Assembly: GCA_905214195.1 (NCBI GenBank)
Contig: CAJMLH010000003.1
Location: 11,276-75,275 of the forward strand
Length of the DNA: 64,000 bases
Direction of reading: 5' to 3'
From: an uncultured bacterium
GTDB taxonomy: Bacteria > Bacillota > Clostridia > Peptostreptococcales > Anaerovoracaceae
In this document: positions 7,337 through 15,639 of the stretch, in pieces
Layout: the number at the start of each line of letters is the position of its first letter
How positions within the stretch are numbered: position 1 is the stretch's first letter
The notes under the pieces: model-generated
Seen by the model: only the letters and a program-made list of their open reading frames with translations
Told to the model about the DNA's origin: nothing
Databases searched by the model: none
Position numbers and translations under genes: made by a program

Positions 7337-8059
7337 ATGAATGAGGAATTAAAAGAAACAAAGCTTCTTTCCGTATCGAGGCGAGAGGTAAAATACCTTA
7401 TTTCTCTTGAAGACAGACTGTTTTTGATAGATGCTCTCGATAAATTGCTTACACCGGATGCATATGGGGGTTATGACGGATATGTTGTAAGAAGCGTCTA
7501 CTTTGACAGCATAGCAAATGACGACTATATAGATAAGAAAAATAAAGCACCGGAGAAAAAAAGAATAAGAATGAGAGTTTACAATCCGGATGATAAAAAA
7601 GTGAAGTTTGAGTTAAAGCGTAAAAGCTATGGCAGGGAACTTAAGGAAAGCCTGATGATTACAAGAGATGATGCGAAAGCGCTGCTAAACAGGGAATATG
7701 GTGTTTTGCTGCGATATGATACTCCGGCCGCAAGATATGCATATGACCTGATGAGCACAAGAGTATACAGGCCTGTATCACTTATAGAATATGACCGCAG
7801 AGCTTATACCCATCGTTGTTTTAATACGAGGGTGACAATGGACCAGCATCTTAGATATTGTGACTTTTGTTATGATTTGTTTTCCCACAATCTTAATTTT
7901 AAAGCTGCAATGAATGACAGCGATACAATTCTTGAAATCAAGTACGACAGATTTTTGTTCAGACAGATACAGGATTTGCTTAGGCAATGTGACCTTACCG
8001 GAAAACCGCCCGGCAAATTTGGAACTTCAAGAAGCTTACTTAAAGAATATTATTACTGA
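7337..8059 (+). CDS. VTC domain protein (polyphosphate polymerase family)
   Basis: A 240-residue cytoplasmic VTC-domain protein. The tunnel-fold signatures are visible: SRREVKYLIS near the start, VRSVYFDS, the basic strand KKRIRMRVYN, VKFELKRK, and later SLIEYDRRAY and ILEIKYDRFL, which supply the acidic and basic residues lining the tunnel of VTC polyphosphate polymerases. No SPX domain is present. It precedes two DUF4956 membrane proteins, a common pairing in bacteria, often together with CotH kinases, which I do not see here. The ribosome site is AAAGGAGGCG. Polyphosphate synthesis is inferred, not shown. Confidence 0.88.
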   Translation: MNEELKETKLLSVSRREVKYLISLEDRLFLIDALDKLLTPDAYGGYDGYVVRSVYFDSIANDDYIDKKNKAPEKKRIRMRVYNPDDKKVKFELKRKSYGRELKESLMITRDDAKALLNREYGVLLRYDTPAARYAYDLMSTRVYRPVSLIEYDRRAYTHRCFNTRVTMDQHLRYCDFCYDLFSHNLNFKAAMNDSDTILEIKYDRFLFRQIQDLLRQCDLTGKPPGKFGTSRSLLKEYYY

Positions 8060-8075
8060 TAGAGAGGTAGGAATT

Positions 8076-8738
8076 ATGAAAGACTTTTTTATTGATTTTG
8101 TAAGGCTTATAAATGAGAGTGCTCCGGCAAAGGAAAGCCTTGTATACAGTTTGGTTTTTACATTATGTATGTCAGCCATAATGGCTTTGACATATCGTGT
8201 TATCCACACATCGCTGTCATATAATTCAAAGTTTAATATAAATCTGATGATGATGGCTTTTTTGTCAAATGTACTTCTCCTGCTTATAAGGGATAACCCT
8301 CTTATGTCACTTGGTGCGTTAGGTTCTTTGTCTATATGCAGAATCAGAATGAATACAAAGGACCCAAGAGATTTGGGGTTTGTATTCTGGGCACTTTCCA
8401 TAGGCATAACTTCGGCTGTGGGAGCATATTTTCCGGGAATAATAAGCACGGCGATTTTGAGTTTTGTGCTGATTTCGATGAGCAAAGTTTTTAACAGGAG
8501 AAAAAAATGTACAGTGGTGATAAGGGGAAACAAGCCGCAGTTTGCACCTGTACAAGATGTGTTCCGCCATTTGAAAGGAATTACCGTTCAATCCAAAAAC
8601 ATATACGAAGAATCGTTTGAGCTTGTCTATGAGATGCGTGTGAATTCAAAGATTGAAGAAGCTGTTCTTACGAAACTTAACCTTATAGACGGCGCTTTAG
8701 ATGTGAATGTTTTAGCACCTGAAACAAAAGCGGCATAA
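8076..8738 (+). CDS. DUF4956 membrane protein, copy 1
   Basis: A 220-residue protein with about four membrane segments in the first 140 residues and a soluble C-terminal domain. The conserved DUF4956 block LGALGSLSICRIRMNTKDPR followed by DLGF lies around residues 85-110. The start at 8076 (MKDFFIDF) follows GAGAGGTAGGAATT; a longer frame beginning inside the VTC gene is rejected. It probably partners the VTC protein at the membrane, for example in polyphosphate export or anchoring, but the family has no established function. Confidence 0.85.
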   Translation: MKDFFIDFVRLINESAPAKESLVYSLVFTLCMSAIMALTYRVIHTSLSYNSKFNINLMMMAFLSNVLLLLIRDNPLMSLGALGSLSICRIRMNTKDPRDLGFVFWALSIGITSAVGAYFPGIISTAILSFVLISMSKVFNRRKKCTVVIRGNKPQFAPVQDVFRHLKGITVQSKNIYEESFELVYEMRVNSKIEEAVLTKLNLIDGALDVNVLAPETKAA

Positions 8739-8770
8739 AACTGCTGATACAACAATAGGAGGCAAGAAAA

Positions 8771-9436
8771 ATGAATGGAATAGATGAAATGATGACACGA
8801 CTTATCAGTACGACATCTTCGCAGATGGAATCTGCTGAAATATTAAAAACTCTCGGTTTTGCCGCTTTGTTAGCATTGGCATTGGCGGCGGCCTACAGAA
8901 TAGGACACGGCCGTAACGGATATCAGCCTAAGTTTGCAATAACTCTTGTGATTATGTCTTTTGTATCGACTATACTTATGGATCTTATTATGTCAAATCT
9001 TGCTCTTTCATTGGGAATGTTAGGCTCACTTTCTATCGTTCGTTTCCGCACCAATATAAGGGATCCAAGAGATATAGGATTTATAATATGGAGTATGGCT
9101 ATAGGCCTTACAGCGGCGACGATGAGTTATACAGCGGGAATTTTGGGAACTGTGATTTTGACAGCTATTATGATAATTACAAAAAGAGATGATGACGGAG
9201 CCGAAAATCGCCTGCTTGTAGTAAGGGGAAGTTGTGCAGATATCGACAGCATACAAGATATTTTGTCGGAAAACAGCAAATATTTGCATATAAAAGCCAA
9301 AAATATTCTGAGTGATTCTTTTGAATTGGTATATGAAATAAGAATTTCAGATAGTGAGAGTAATCGTGTAATAGAAAATATTTTTGAAATAGGCGGCATA
9401 GATGCAGTCAATCTTCTTGCACCTAATGAAAGCTGA
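8771..9436 (+). CDS. DUF4956 membrane protein, copy 2
   Basis: A 221-residue tandem paralogue of the preceding gene. The shared core LGMLGSLSIVRFRTNIRDPR followed by DIGFIIWSMAIGL aligns with copy 1, as does the C-terminal end (FELVYEIR ... VNLLAPNES against FELVYEMR ... VNVLAPETK). Four membrane segments precede a soluble tail. The spacer to copy 1 is short and carries AGGAGGCAAG. Retention of both copies suggests a hetero-oligomer. Confidence 0.85.
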   Translation: MNGIDEMMTRLISTTSSQMESAEILKTLGFAALLALALAAAYRIGHGRNGYQPKFAITLVIMSFVSTILMDLIMSNLALSLGMLGSLSIVRFRTNIRDPRDIGFIIWSMAIGLTAATMSYTAGILGTVILTAIMIITKRDDDGAENRLLVVRGSCADIDSIQDILSENSKYLHIKAKNILSDSFELVYEIRISDSESNRVIENIFEIGGIDAVNLLAPNES

Positions 9437-9437
9437 T

Positions 9438-9466
9438 TTGACAGACATCTGTTTTCGCCATAAAAT
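9438..9466 (+). promoter_or_regulatory. Sigma-A promoter before sigI
   Basis: TTGACA (9438-9443), 17-bp spacer, TAAAAT (9461-9466), just after the DUF4956 stop and about 40 bp before the sigI start. It looks like a housekeeping promoter that could keep basal levels of SigI/RsgI. I found no SigI-type promoter here. Confidence 0.7.
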
Positions 9467-9504
9467 ATCAATACTGATGAAAGTTGTAGAAGGAGACGAT
9501 AAAA

Positions 9505-10164
9505 ATGATTCCGGGCGAAGAAATTGACTTAGAGCATTTAGATAAACTGATAGAAAGACATAAAGGATTTATCATAAGAACTGCAAGTAAAGCAAGTGGA
9601 AAGTATGTAAGAATAGACAATGACGACTGTTTTGAGGTAGCGCTTGAAGCATTTGCAGAGGCAGTGGAAAAATATGATGAAAACAGAGGCGGATTTTTGG
9701 GATTTGCAAAGTTAGTTATGGAAAGTCGTCTCAAGAATTATGTTGCAAAAGAAAACCGGACGGTAAAGACAGCTTCTTTGGAAGAACTGTCCGAAAACGG
9801 ATATGATTTTGCGGATGACTTAAATCGGGAAGAAGAAATACTGAAAGAAGAAATCAGGGAATATAAAAAAGAATTGTTTCATTTCGGGCTTACCCTTGAA
9901 ATTTTGGCAGACACTGCACCAAAACATAAAGATACAAGAGAAAAGGCTCTTAATATTGCAGACAAAGCAGCAAATGACAGACCTACGGCAGAGCTTACAT
10001 ACAGTAAAAGAAAGCTTCCGATAAGGGCTGTTGCACGCCTTTGCAGTGTTACTGAAAAAATTGTAAAAGGCAGTAAGAATTTTATATTGGCAGCGATGAT
10101 AATTTTTATAAGGAAGTATCCGTCATTGCATACATGGGTTAAAACAGCCGGAGGTGAGAGATAA
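9505..10164 (+). CDS. sigI: RNA polymerase sigma-I factor (SigI)
   Basis: A 219-residue sigma factor of the SigI group: the region-2 block includes KLIERHKGFIIRTASK and DDCFEVALEAFAEAVEKYD followed by FLGFAKLVMESRLKNYV, and a C-terminal part (RAVARLCSVTEKIVKGSKNF) replaces the standard region 4, as in Bacillus and Clostridium SigI. It shares one base with the downstream anti-sigma gene (TAATG), as expected for a sigI-rsgI pair. SigI systems respond to heat or, in cellulolytic clostridia, to extracellular polysaccharide. Here the surface-protein genes that follow are likely targets. Confidence 0.9.
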   Translation: MIPGEEIDLEHLDKLIERHKGFIIRTASKASGKYVRIDNDDCFEVALEAFAEAVEKYDENRGGFLGFAKLVMESRLKNYVAKENRTVKTASLEELSENGYDFADDLNREEEILKEEIREYKKELFHFGLTLEILADTAPKHKDTREKALNIADKAANDRPTAELTYSKRKLPIRAVARLCSVTEKIVKGSKNFILAAMIIFIRKYPSLHTWVKTAGGER

Positions 10165-11084
10165 TGTACTATAAAGCAGTAGTTATGGAAATAAAAAAAG
10201 ACTGTTGTATAGTAATGCTAAATGACAGTCGAATTACAAGAATAAAGAAAAAAGATGGGCTTTGTGTAGGACAGAAAATTTATGTTACAGAAGAAGATTT
10301 TTATCACCCACAAGTAACAAAAAACGGAGCAGTTACATTGCCGTTTACAGATAAAAAAATAAAAAAATCCACCTTTACTAAAATTGCAGCGGCCGCCGCC
10401 GCATTGATGGTTTTCGTCGGAACCATGGCATTACCGGAATTGACAAGCAGAGCATATGCTACAGTGTCATTTGACGGAAAGCAAAGCGTGCAGATTGAGC
10501 TTGATGATGAAAATCGTGTAATAAATGCAGACTCATATGATAAGACATTGACGGAAGATGAACTTGAGGCGATGAAAGGAAAGGAGATAGACGAACTTTG
10601 GGATGACCTTACAGAACTCTCTGATGAAGACGGAACGATTCTCGTAGCAGGCGCTTCTATGAAAAAAAGAGATGATAACAAAGTGAAAATGCTGAAAGAT
10701 GAAATATATGAGAACTTTACAGACAAAGGTCTTATATATATTCAGGGTGGGAAAACAGATGTAAAAGAGGCTGCAAAGCAAGGAATGAGCCTTGGAATAT
10801 ATATTATGGGTAAGGCAGTTTGCGAGGATGCATTTGAAGATTACTTCGACGATACACAGCTTGATATTATTTCTGAATTTCTTGAAAGTAACAGGGATAA
10901 AATGCCTGAAATTTATAAGAAGTTTATGACAATTGCAGAAGATGATGATGAGTCTGAACAGGATGATCAGTCCGATAATGATAATTCAGACGATGAAGCA
11001 GATGATGATAACGAGGGAAAAAGTGACGATTCCGATTCTGACATATCCGAGATAGAAGATTCTGAGGACGAAGACGATAACTAG
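10164..11084 (+). CDS. rsgI: RsgI-like transmembrane anti-sigma factor
   Basis: 306 residues. Residues 1-55 form the cytoplasmic RsgI N-domain (AVVMEIKKDCCIVMLNDS ... GLCVGQKIYVTEEDF), residues 72-90 are the single membrane helix (KIAAAAAALMVFVGTMAL), and the rest lies outside. The strand after the membrane (ATVSFDGKQSVQIELD) corresponds to the RsgI middle domain. As I recall, an Asn-Pro pair in that domain undergoes autocleavage in clostridial RsgI; that position appears to read Lys-Gln here. The last 48 residues are almost entirely Asp, Glu and Ser, and no carbohydrate-binding module is seen. It is translated from the overlapping TAATG. Confidence 0.85.
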   Translation: MYYKAVVMEIKKDCCIVMLNDSRITRIKKKDGLCVGQKIYVTEEDFYHPQVTKNGAVTLPFTDKKIKKSTFTKIAAAAAALMVFVGTMALPELTSRAYATVSFDGKQSVQIELDDENRVINADSYDKTLTEDELEAMKGKEIDELWDDLTELSDEDGTILVAGASMKKRDDNKVKMLKDEIYENFTDKGLIYIQGGKTDVKEAAKQGMSLGIYIMGKAVCEDAFEDYFDDTQLDIISEFLESNRDKMPEIYKKFMTIAEDDDESEQDDQSDNDNSDDEADDDNEGKSDDSDSDISEIEDSEDEDDN

Positions 11085-11105
11085 ACTCGATGAACACATC
11101 TATTT

Positions 11106-11169
11106 AAGCGGGGTTTCAGCCATTTGACATATGATGTTTGAAATGGGTGAATCTCCGCTTTTTTATTTT
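11106..11169 (+). terminator. Terminator after sigI-rsgI
   Basis: Outer arms AAGCGG / CCGCTT with internal pairing TTCA..CCATTT / AAATGGG..TGAA, followed by a T run. It separates the regulator pair from the surface-protein genes. Confidence 0.8.
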
Positions 11170-11221
11170 TTGCATTACAATAAATAAAAGGGAGATTGGA
11201 TGGGATTTATGAAATAAAACC

Positions 11222-11251
11222 TTGACGAACAGAGGACGATAGAGGTAAAAT
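11222..11251 (+). promoter_or_regulatory. Candidate promoter for the surface-protein operon
   Basis: TTGACG (11222-11227), 18-bp spacer, TAAAAT (11246-11251), about 35 bp before the ATG at 11287. It resembles a sigma-A promoter. A SigI element was not recognised. Confidence 0.5.
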
Positions 11252-11286
11252 TTATATAGAATATTATTTGAACGGTGGTATGAGAT

Positions 11287-12084
11287 ATGGACAATCAGAC
11301 TTCTGCGAAACATGAATCCGATAAGATGAAAAGAATAATTGTTGTTCTTGTTGTACTGCTTGTTATCAGTGGTATAGGCCTTGCCGCAAGACATATTTAT
11401 ATGAAAAAAACGGCAGATAAGCAATCCTCTGTAACAATATCCGATAATATAATTGAAGAAAACACAGATAAAGATAAAACTTATGAAAGTGGTGCCTCAG
11501 CCAACAAACAGGAGCAGCCATCAGGAGATGCCGCTTTGCAGCAGCCTGTAAAAGATACAGCAGTTATAAAGCTTTATAAGAGAAATCCCGAAGACAATAC
11601 GACATTTGAAGTTATGAATATGCTTCCGGGAGACATTGAAACAAAAGAATTTGAATTACAGGTTTACCACAAAAAAGATATAGAACTGTTTTTCAATGCC
11701 GAAGTAACTGAACAGACAAAACAGCTGGAAGATGTACTTAAAATAAAAGTTACGAGTATCGACACCGGAAAGGTTCTTATTGACGCTCCGTTTTCTTTGG
11801 CAGACGGCATGGAAGTTTCGGAACTTTTGGTCACAAATGAAAAACAAGTTACGAACAAGAGGTATAAGATAGATGTATACCTTGATACTTCTGTAGGAAA
11901 TGAATACTGTGAAGCCATGATGAAAGCAGATTTCAAATGGTACATAAAAGATGACGGAAGTCTTGTTAATCCTCCGAAGACATCAGACCCGGCAGGCATG
12001 GTGCTTTGGGGAGTCTTTGCAATCTCAGCAGTATCGGTATTATTATTGCTTATGCTGATGAAGCGCAGAAAGGAGCAGGAATAA
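11287..12084 (+). CDS. Membrane-anchored surface protein with degenerate sortase-like signal
   Basis: 265 residues: a short charged N-terminus, a hydrophobic signal/anchor segment (about residues 15-34), a low-complexity linker, an Ig-like extracellular domain, then NPPKTSD (residues 228-234) followed by a membrane helix and the tail KRRKEQE. That ending has the order of a sortase signal (xPxTG, hydrophobic, basic) with Ser for Gly, so it may be a sorting signal or simply a C-terminal anchor. The protein at 27764 has the same plan (MSKTGD). It is the first gene of the TasA-like/SipW cluster and might anchor the fibre. Confidence 0.65.
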   Translation: MDNQTSAKHESDKMKRIIVVLVVLLVISGIGLAARHIYMKKTADKQSSVTISDNIIEENTDKDKTYESGASANKQEQPSGDAALQQPVKDTAVIKLYKRNPEDNTTFEVMNMLPGDIETKEFELQVYHKKDIELFFNAEVTEQTKQLEDVLKIKVTSIDTGKVLIDAPFSLADGMEVSELLVTNEKQVTNKRYKIDVYLDTSVGNEYCEAMMKADFKWYIKDDGSLVNPPKTSDPAGMVLWGVFAISAVSVLLLLMLMKRRKEQE

Positions 12085-12085
12085 T

Positions 12086-12628
12086 ATGGAAGACGGAACA
12101 AGAAAAAAAGTGCGCCAAAAAGCAATAATTATCGCAGTTCTTTCTCTTATGCTTGCAGTAACTACCTTTGCGCTTATATTCTCATTTGTTGAGGTGGAGG
12201 ACAATAAGTTTGTAACAGGAAAAGTGGAAATAGAGCTAAATGGAGGACAACCTGTATTTGACGGGACAGAAGCACATATTGAACCGGGAAGCTCCCTTAC
12301 AAAGGAATTTACGGTAACCAATACAGGAACAGCCGACGCTTATTTTAGGATTTATCTTGAAAATACGAAAGGAATGTTAAAAGATTCGCTTCATTTCAGT
12401 CTTTATGATGGTGATAAGCTAATATATGAGGGTAGAGCCGATTCTCTTAATAAAGAGAACCCATGTGTAAGCGAAGAACTTTTGAAAAGGGGAGACACCA
12501 GACTTTTAAAGGCAGTAGTTACTATGAATCAAGACAGCGGAAATATATATCAGGCTTCCGCTCTAACCTTTGATATCACCATTGATGCGGTACAGGCAAA
12601 GAATAACGACAATATAGAGTTTGAGTAG
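12086..12628 (+). CDS. TasA/camelysin-like small secreted protein
   Basis: 180 residues. After a basic start, a hydrophobic segment (about residues 12-33) leads into VEVEDNKFVTGKVEIELNGG and an Ig-like domain with the phrase EPGSSLTKEFTVTNTGTADA, the pattern of TasA/CalY-type fibre proteins and their accessory subunits. It lacks the FAWFTDS cleavage signature of the three larger proteins downstream. It begins two bases after the preceding stop and runs into the next gene, so it belongs to the same transcript. A structural or chaperone role in a surface fibre is inferred. Confidence 0.65.
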   Translation: MEDGTRKKVRQKAIIIAVLSLMLAVTTFALIFSFVEVEDNKFVTGKVEIELNGGQPVFDGTEAHIEPGSSLTKEFTVTNTGTADAYFRIYLENTKGMLKDSLHFSLYDGDKLIYEGRADSLNKENPCVSEELLKRGDTRLLKAVVTMNQDSGNIYQASALTFDITIDAVQAKNNDNIEFE

Positions 12629-12647
12629 TAATATCGGGAGGAATTAT

Positions 12648-13943
12648 ATGCGTGATATAAAAAGAACTTTATGGATAAGTGGATTTTCCATATTTATGGC
12701 AGTTGTGCTGCTTTTAGGTACGACATTTGCCTGGTTTACCGACAGCATGACAAACCATGGCAACAAAATACAATCAGGCAGTCTTAAAGTTGATTTGCTT
12801 ATGGACGAGGACGGCAATGACAGCTATATAAGTATTGCCAACCAGCAAGGAAACATTTTCAGCAATCAGGCAGGCGAAAACGGTCATAATTGGGAACCGG
12901 GAAAGACACAGCTGGTATATCTGGCTGTAGAAAATAAGGAAAGCCTTGCGCTTAAGTATAATGTAAACCTTGAAATTTCGGGAGAACTTGCGGATTATCT
13001 TGAATATACAGTAATTGACGACAAAAAAGCGAGCGAAATAACAGCGAAAAACTGGGACGAAATTAAGGGAATAGATGGAGTACAACCTATAGCCACTATG
13101 AAACAGGGCACTGTAAAGCTGTTTGAAAAGCCGCTTCTTGAACCTAAAAATAAAAATTATTTTGTACTTGCAGTGCATATGAAAGAAGAGGCTGCAAATG
13201 AAGCTATGGGAAAATCAGTAAATATTGATATGACCGTTAATGCGACGCAGGCCATGTCGGAATTTGATGGCTTTGGAAACAGTAACTATGATGAAGAAGC
13301 GCCACTTGATTTCATTTCTGTATCAACAGATGAGCAAATGAAAGAGGCTTTGAAAAAAGGCGGCAATATAATCATAAACAATAATATATCGGTAACAGAT
13401 GAGGGAACGACTGGAATCAATGAGATAAAGAAACCGGCAACTTTAAATTTCGTAAACAACACTCTTTCTCTTGATATTCCGAATGCGATAAGCTCTACAA
13501 AAAACTGGGTAGGATTAAGAGTTATGGGCGGAGATGTCGTACTTGAAGGATCTTCCGGAGGAGTTACGACAAGTCCAAACGGAGAGCTTTATGCAATATA
13601 TGCCGATAATGCGAACCTTGTTATCAATGGAGGACGATATGTCGGAGGAACTACGGCAGTCCAGCTTTCCAGAGGTAGCCTTACCATAAAAGGAGGGTTC
13701 TTTGAGGCACGCATTAAAGGAGATGATAAATATAATTCAAATCCCAAGTATCTGATAAACTGCATTGACCAATATTATAATAACAGAGTAGCAAGCGTTA
13801 AAATTATGGGAGGTACATTCGTTAATTTTAACCCGGCAGATAATGAGGCAGAGGGAAAAGGAACTGATTTTGTTCCGGAAGGATATAGGGTGATTGAATC
13901 CGTTCACGGCAGCGATACATGGTATACAGTTGTAAGAGAATAA
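12648..13943 (+). CDS. SipW-dependent-type secreted surface protein 1
   Basis: 431 residues with a SipW-type signal sequence: MRDIKRTLWISGFSIF, hydrophobic core, then GTTFAWFTDSMTNHGNKI, the hallmark of proteins cut by the SipW-class signal peptidase. A TasA-like beta domain (about 40-215) is followed by repetitive strands (YAIYADNANLVINGGRYVGG, LSRGSLTIKGGFFEAR) that look like a right-handed beta-helix. I chose ATG 12648, preceded by GGGAGGAATTAT; an ATG-less extension upstream to 12621 has no ribosome site. It is one of three similar products next to their likely protease at 17294. Confidence 0.8.
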   Translation: MRDIKRTLWISGFSIFMAVVLLLGTTFAWFTDSMTNHGNKIQSGSLKVDLLMDEDGNDSYISIANQQGNIFSNQAGENGHNWEPGKTQLVYLAVENKESLALKYNVNLEISGELADYLEYTVIDDKKASEITAKNWDEIKGIDGVQPIATMKQGTVKLFEKPLLEPKNKNYFVLAVHMKEEAANEAMGKSVNIDMTVNATQAMSEFDGFGNSNYDEEAPLDFISVSTDEQMKEALKKGGNIIINNNISVTDEGTTGINEIKKPATLNFVNNTLSLDIPNAISSTKNWVGLRVMGGDVVLEGSSGGVTTSPNGELYAIYADNANLVINGGRYVGGTTAVQLSRGSLTIKGGFFEARIKGDDKYNSNPKYLINCIDQYYNNRVASVKIMGGTFVNFNPADNEAEGKGTDFVPEGYRVIESVHGSDTWYTVVRE

Positions 13944-13983
13944 TTTGAAGATAACTGTGGTAAGAACGAAAAGAGGGAGACTT

Positions 13984-15567
13984 ATGAAAGACATAAAGAG
14001 GTCATTGATAACGAGCGGTCTTTCTATTGCGATATGCGTTATCTTGCTTGCAGGAAGCACTTTTGCGTGGTTTAACGACAGCGTATCCAACAAAGGAAAC
14101 ACAATAACTGCCGGAGTTTTGTCTATGCAGGCTTTTGCATATGATATGGCTGATGAAAATGAAGCATCGCCAATAGAAGTAAAGGTTGGAGACAATACAT
14201 TTAAGTTTAAAAGCGTCGGCAAGGATATGGAGAGTGCCAAACCGGCAATAGCACAGGGAAATATTGAAGTTAACAAACAATATGCACAGCTGTTAGAAGT
14301 AGAGAACAGCGGCACTTTGGATTTTAAATATAAGCTTAGCTTTATGACGGATGACAGAGGTCTCGGCGATGCTCTGGTTTTCGATATAATAGAGCTTGAC
14401 AGTAACGGAAATGTACCGGATGTCAACAAACTTTCATTTGAACCTTTCGGTAACTTAGCAACAACTGAGATAATTAACGAAAACATCAAAGCAGGTACAA
14501 GCAAGAAATATCTTTTTATATACAAAACTAAAGAATATGCTGATCCGGATTATTTTAAAGACAACTTTGCCGGTTATGAGTTTATCTTTGATATTTGTAT
14601 GAATGCGGCTCAGATAAACGGCGAATTTGAGGATATGAGCACCGAAGAGCCTTTAACCGGTGATATTGCAGACCAGAATGGATTTGATGAAGCTGTAGAA
14701 ATGATAAAACAAGGCAGAAGCGCCCAAATAACTGTCAAAGAAGATGTGAAGCTTGATGATATATTAAATATAAAACAGGGGCAGAAAGTAGTCCTTAATA
14801 TAGCAGAAGGTAAAACCGTAAGTATTGATAATCAGATTAAGAGCGAATACGGATTCAATGACACAAAGAACAACGATGCATATACCAAGCGAGCAGCAAT
14901 CACAGTCGAAGACGGTGCGGTTCTTGAAATAAAAAGCGATAAGGAAAAGTCGCCGGGTATAATCAAAACAGATGACTATAAGGCAATAGATGTCAAAACA
15001 GGCGGAACTGCTTTGATAGACGGAATTAAAATAAATGCAGAAAACGCATACAAAAGCGGGATTTATGCAATTTACAGTAAAGGCGAACTTATCGTTAAAA
15101 ATACAGAAATTAAAGCTGTAACAGATAACGAACTAATATCATCAAGCGGTTCTCCTCAAGGAGGAAGCAGCTGTTACGGAATATATGCCGCAGGAGGAAC
15201 GCTTACTGTTGATGGGTGCAATATAAATGTTACAGGAGCAACCAACAAAAATACAGGAAACGGTGCAAGCGGAATATATATAAACGGAGCAAACGCAGAG
15301 CTTATAAACAATACAACTATTTTTGCTACAGGAGAGGGAACCTCCCAAAACGGAATTTATCTGTTCCAAGGAAGCATAGGAACCATATCCGGTGTTAATG
15401 CAGATATTAAGGGAACTGCTATTGATATAGGAAGCAAAATAGGAGAAATACGAGATTCCGTGTTTAAGGGTACTGCGTACAGCATTTATAACAGAACAGG
15501 TGTTACTGTAGATATATCAAACGGAGTTACTGTTGAAGGCAAAACATCAGGCCCGCTTAAACAATGA
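13984..15567 (+). CDS. SipW-dependent-type secreted surface protein 2
   Basis: 527 residues, a paralogue of the preceding protein. MKDIKRSLITSGLSIAICV leads to GSTFAWFNDSVSNKGNTITA, the SipW-type cleavage region, then a TasA-like domain and about 280 residues of repeating beta-strands with NGGxL- and GIYI-type turns (SGIYINGANAELINNTTIF, NGIYLFQGSIGTISG), consistent with a parallel beta-helix adhesin. The start at 13984 follows AAGAGGGAGACTT; the frame could be extended to 13945 without support. It lies directly after protein 1 and probably shares its transcript. Confidence 0.8.
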   Translation: MKDIKRSLITSGLSIAICVILLAGSTFAWFNDSVSNKGNTITAGVLSMQAFAYDMADENEASPIEVKVGDNTFKFKSVGKDMESAKPAIAQGNIEVNKQYAQLLEVENSGTLDFKYKLSFMTDDRGLGDALVFDIIELDSNGNVPDVNKLSFEPFGNLATTEIINENIKAGTSKKYLFIYKTKEYADPDYFKDNFAGYEFIFDICMNAAQINGEFEDMSTEEPLTGDIADQNGFDEAVEMIKQGRSAQITVKEDVKLDDILNIKQGQKVVLNIAEGKTVSIDNQIKSEYGFNDTKNNDAYTKRAAITVEDGAVLEIKSDKEKSPGIIKTDDYKAIDVKTGGTALIDGIKINAENAYKSGIYAIYSKGELIVKNTEIKAVTDNELISSSGSPQGGSSCYGIYAAGGTLTVDGCNINVTGATNKNTGNGASGIYINGANAELINNTTIFATGEGTSQNGIYLFQGSIGTISGVNADIKGTAIDIGSKIGEIRDSVFKGTAYSIYNRTGVTVDISNGVTVEGKTSGPLKQ

Positions 15568-15606
15568 TGATATTTTGAAAACAATTAAAACTGCCCTGCC
15601 TATTCA

Positions 15607-15614
15607 GGGGGGGG
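15607..15614. repeat. G8 homopolymer tract in the leader of surface protein 3
   Basis: Eight consecutive G residues, 25 bases before the ATG at 15640. They also form part of a small hairpin (CCCTG / CAGGG). G runs of this length are uncommon in this AT-rich sequence and are prone to strand slippage. Confidence 0.75.
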
Positions 15615-15639
15615 TAGTAAAAGAAAAGGAGAGAAAAGC

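Noticed and set aside
10304..10726. Reverse frame of 140 codons in the rsgI gene
   Set aside because: Its Ser-rich composition is the mirror of the acidic codons in rsgI; no ribosome site.
11120..11131. A third TTGACATATG near 11124, like the repeats before the DUF134 gene
   Set aside because: It lies in the loop of the terminator after rsgI, away from any promoter, and the neighbouring bases do not match the 20-bp repeat.
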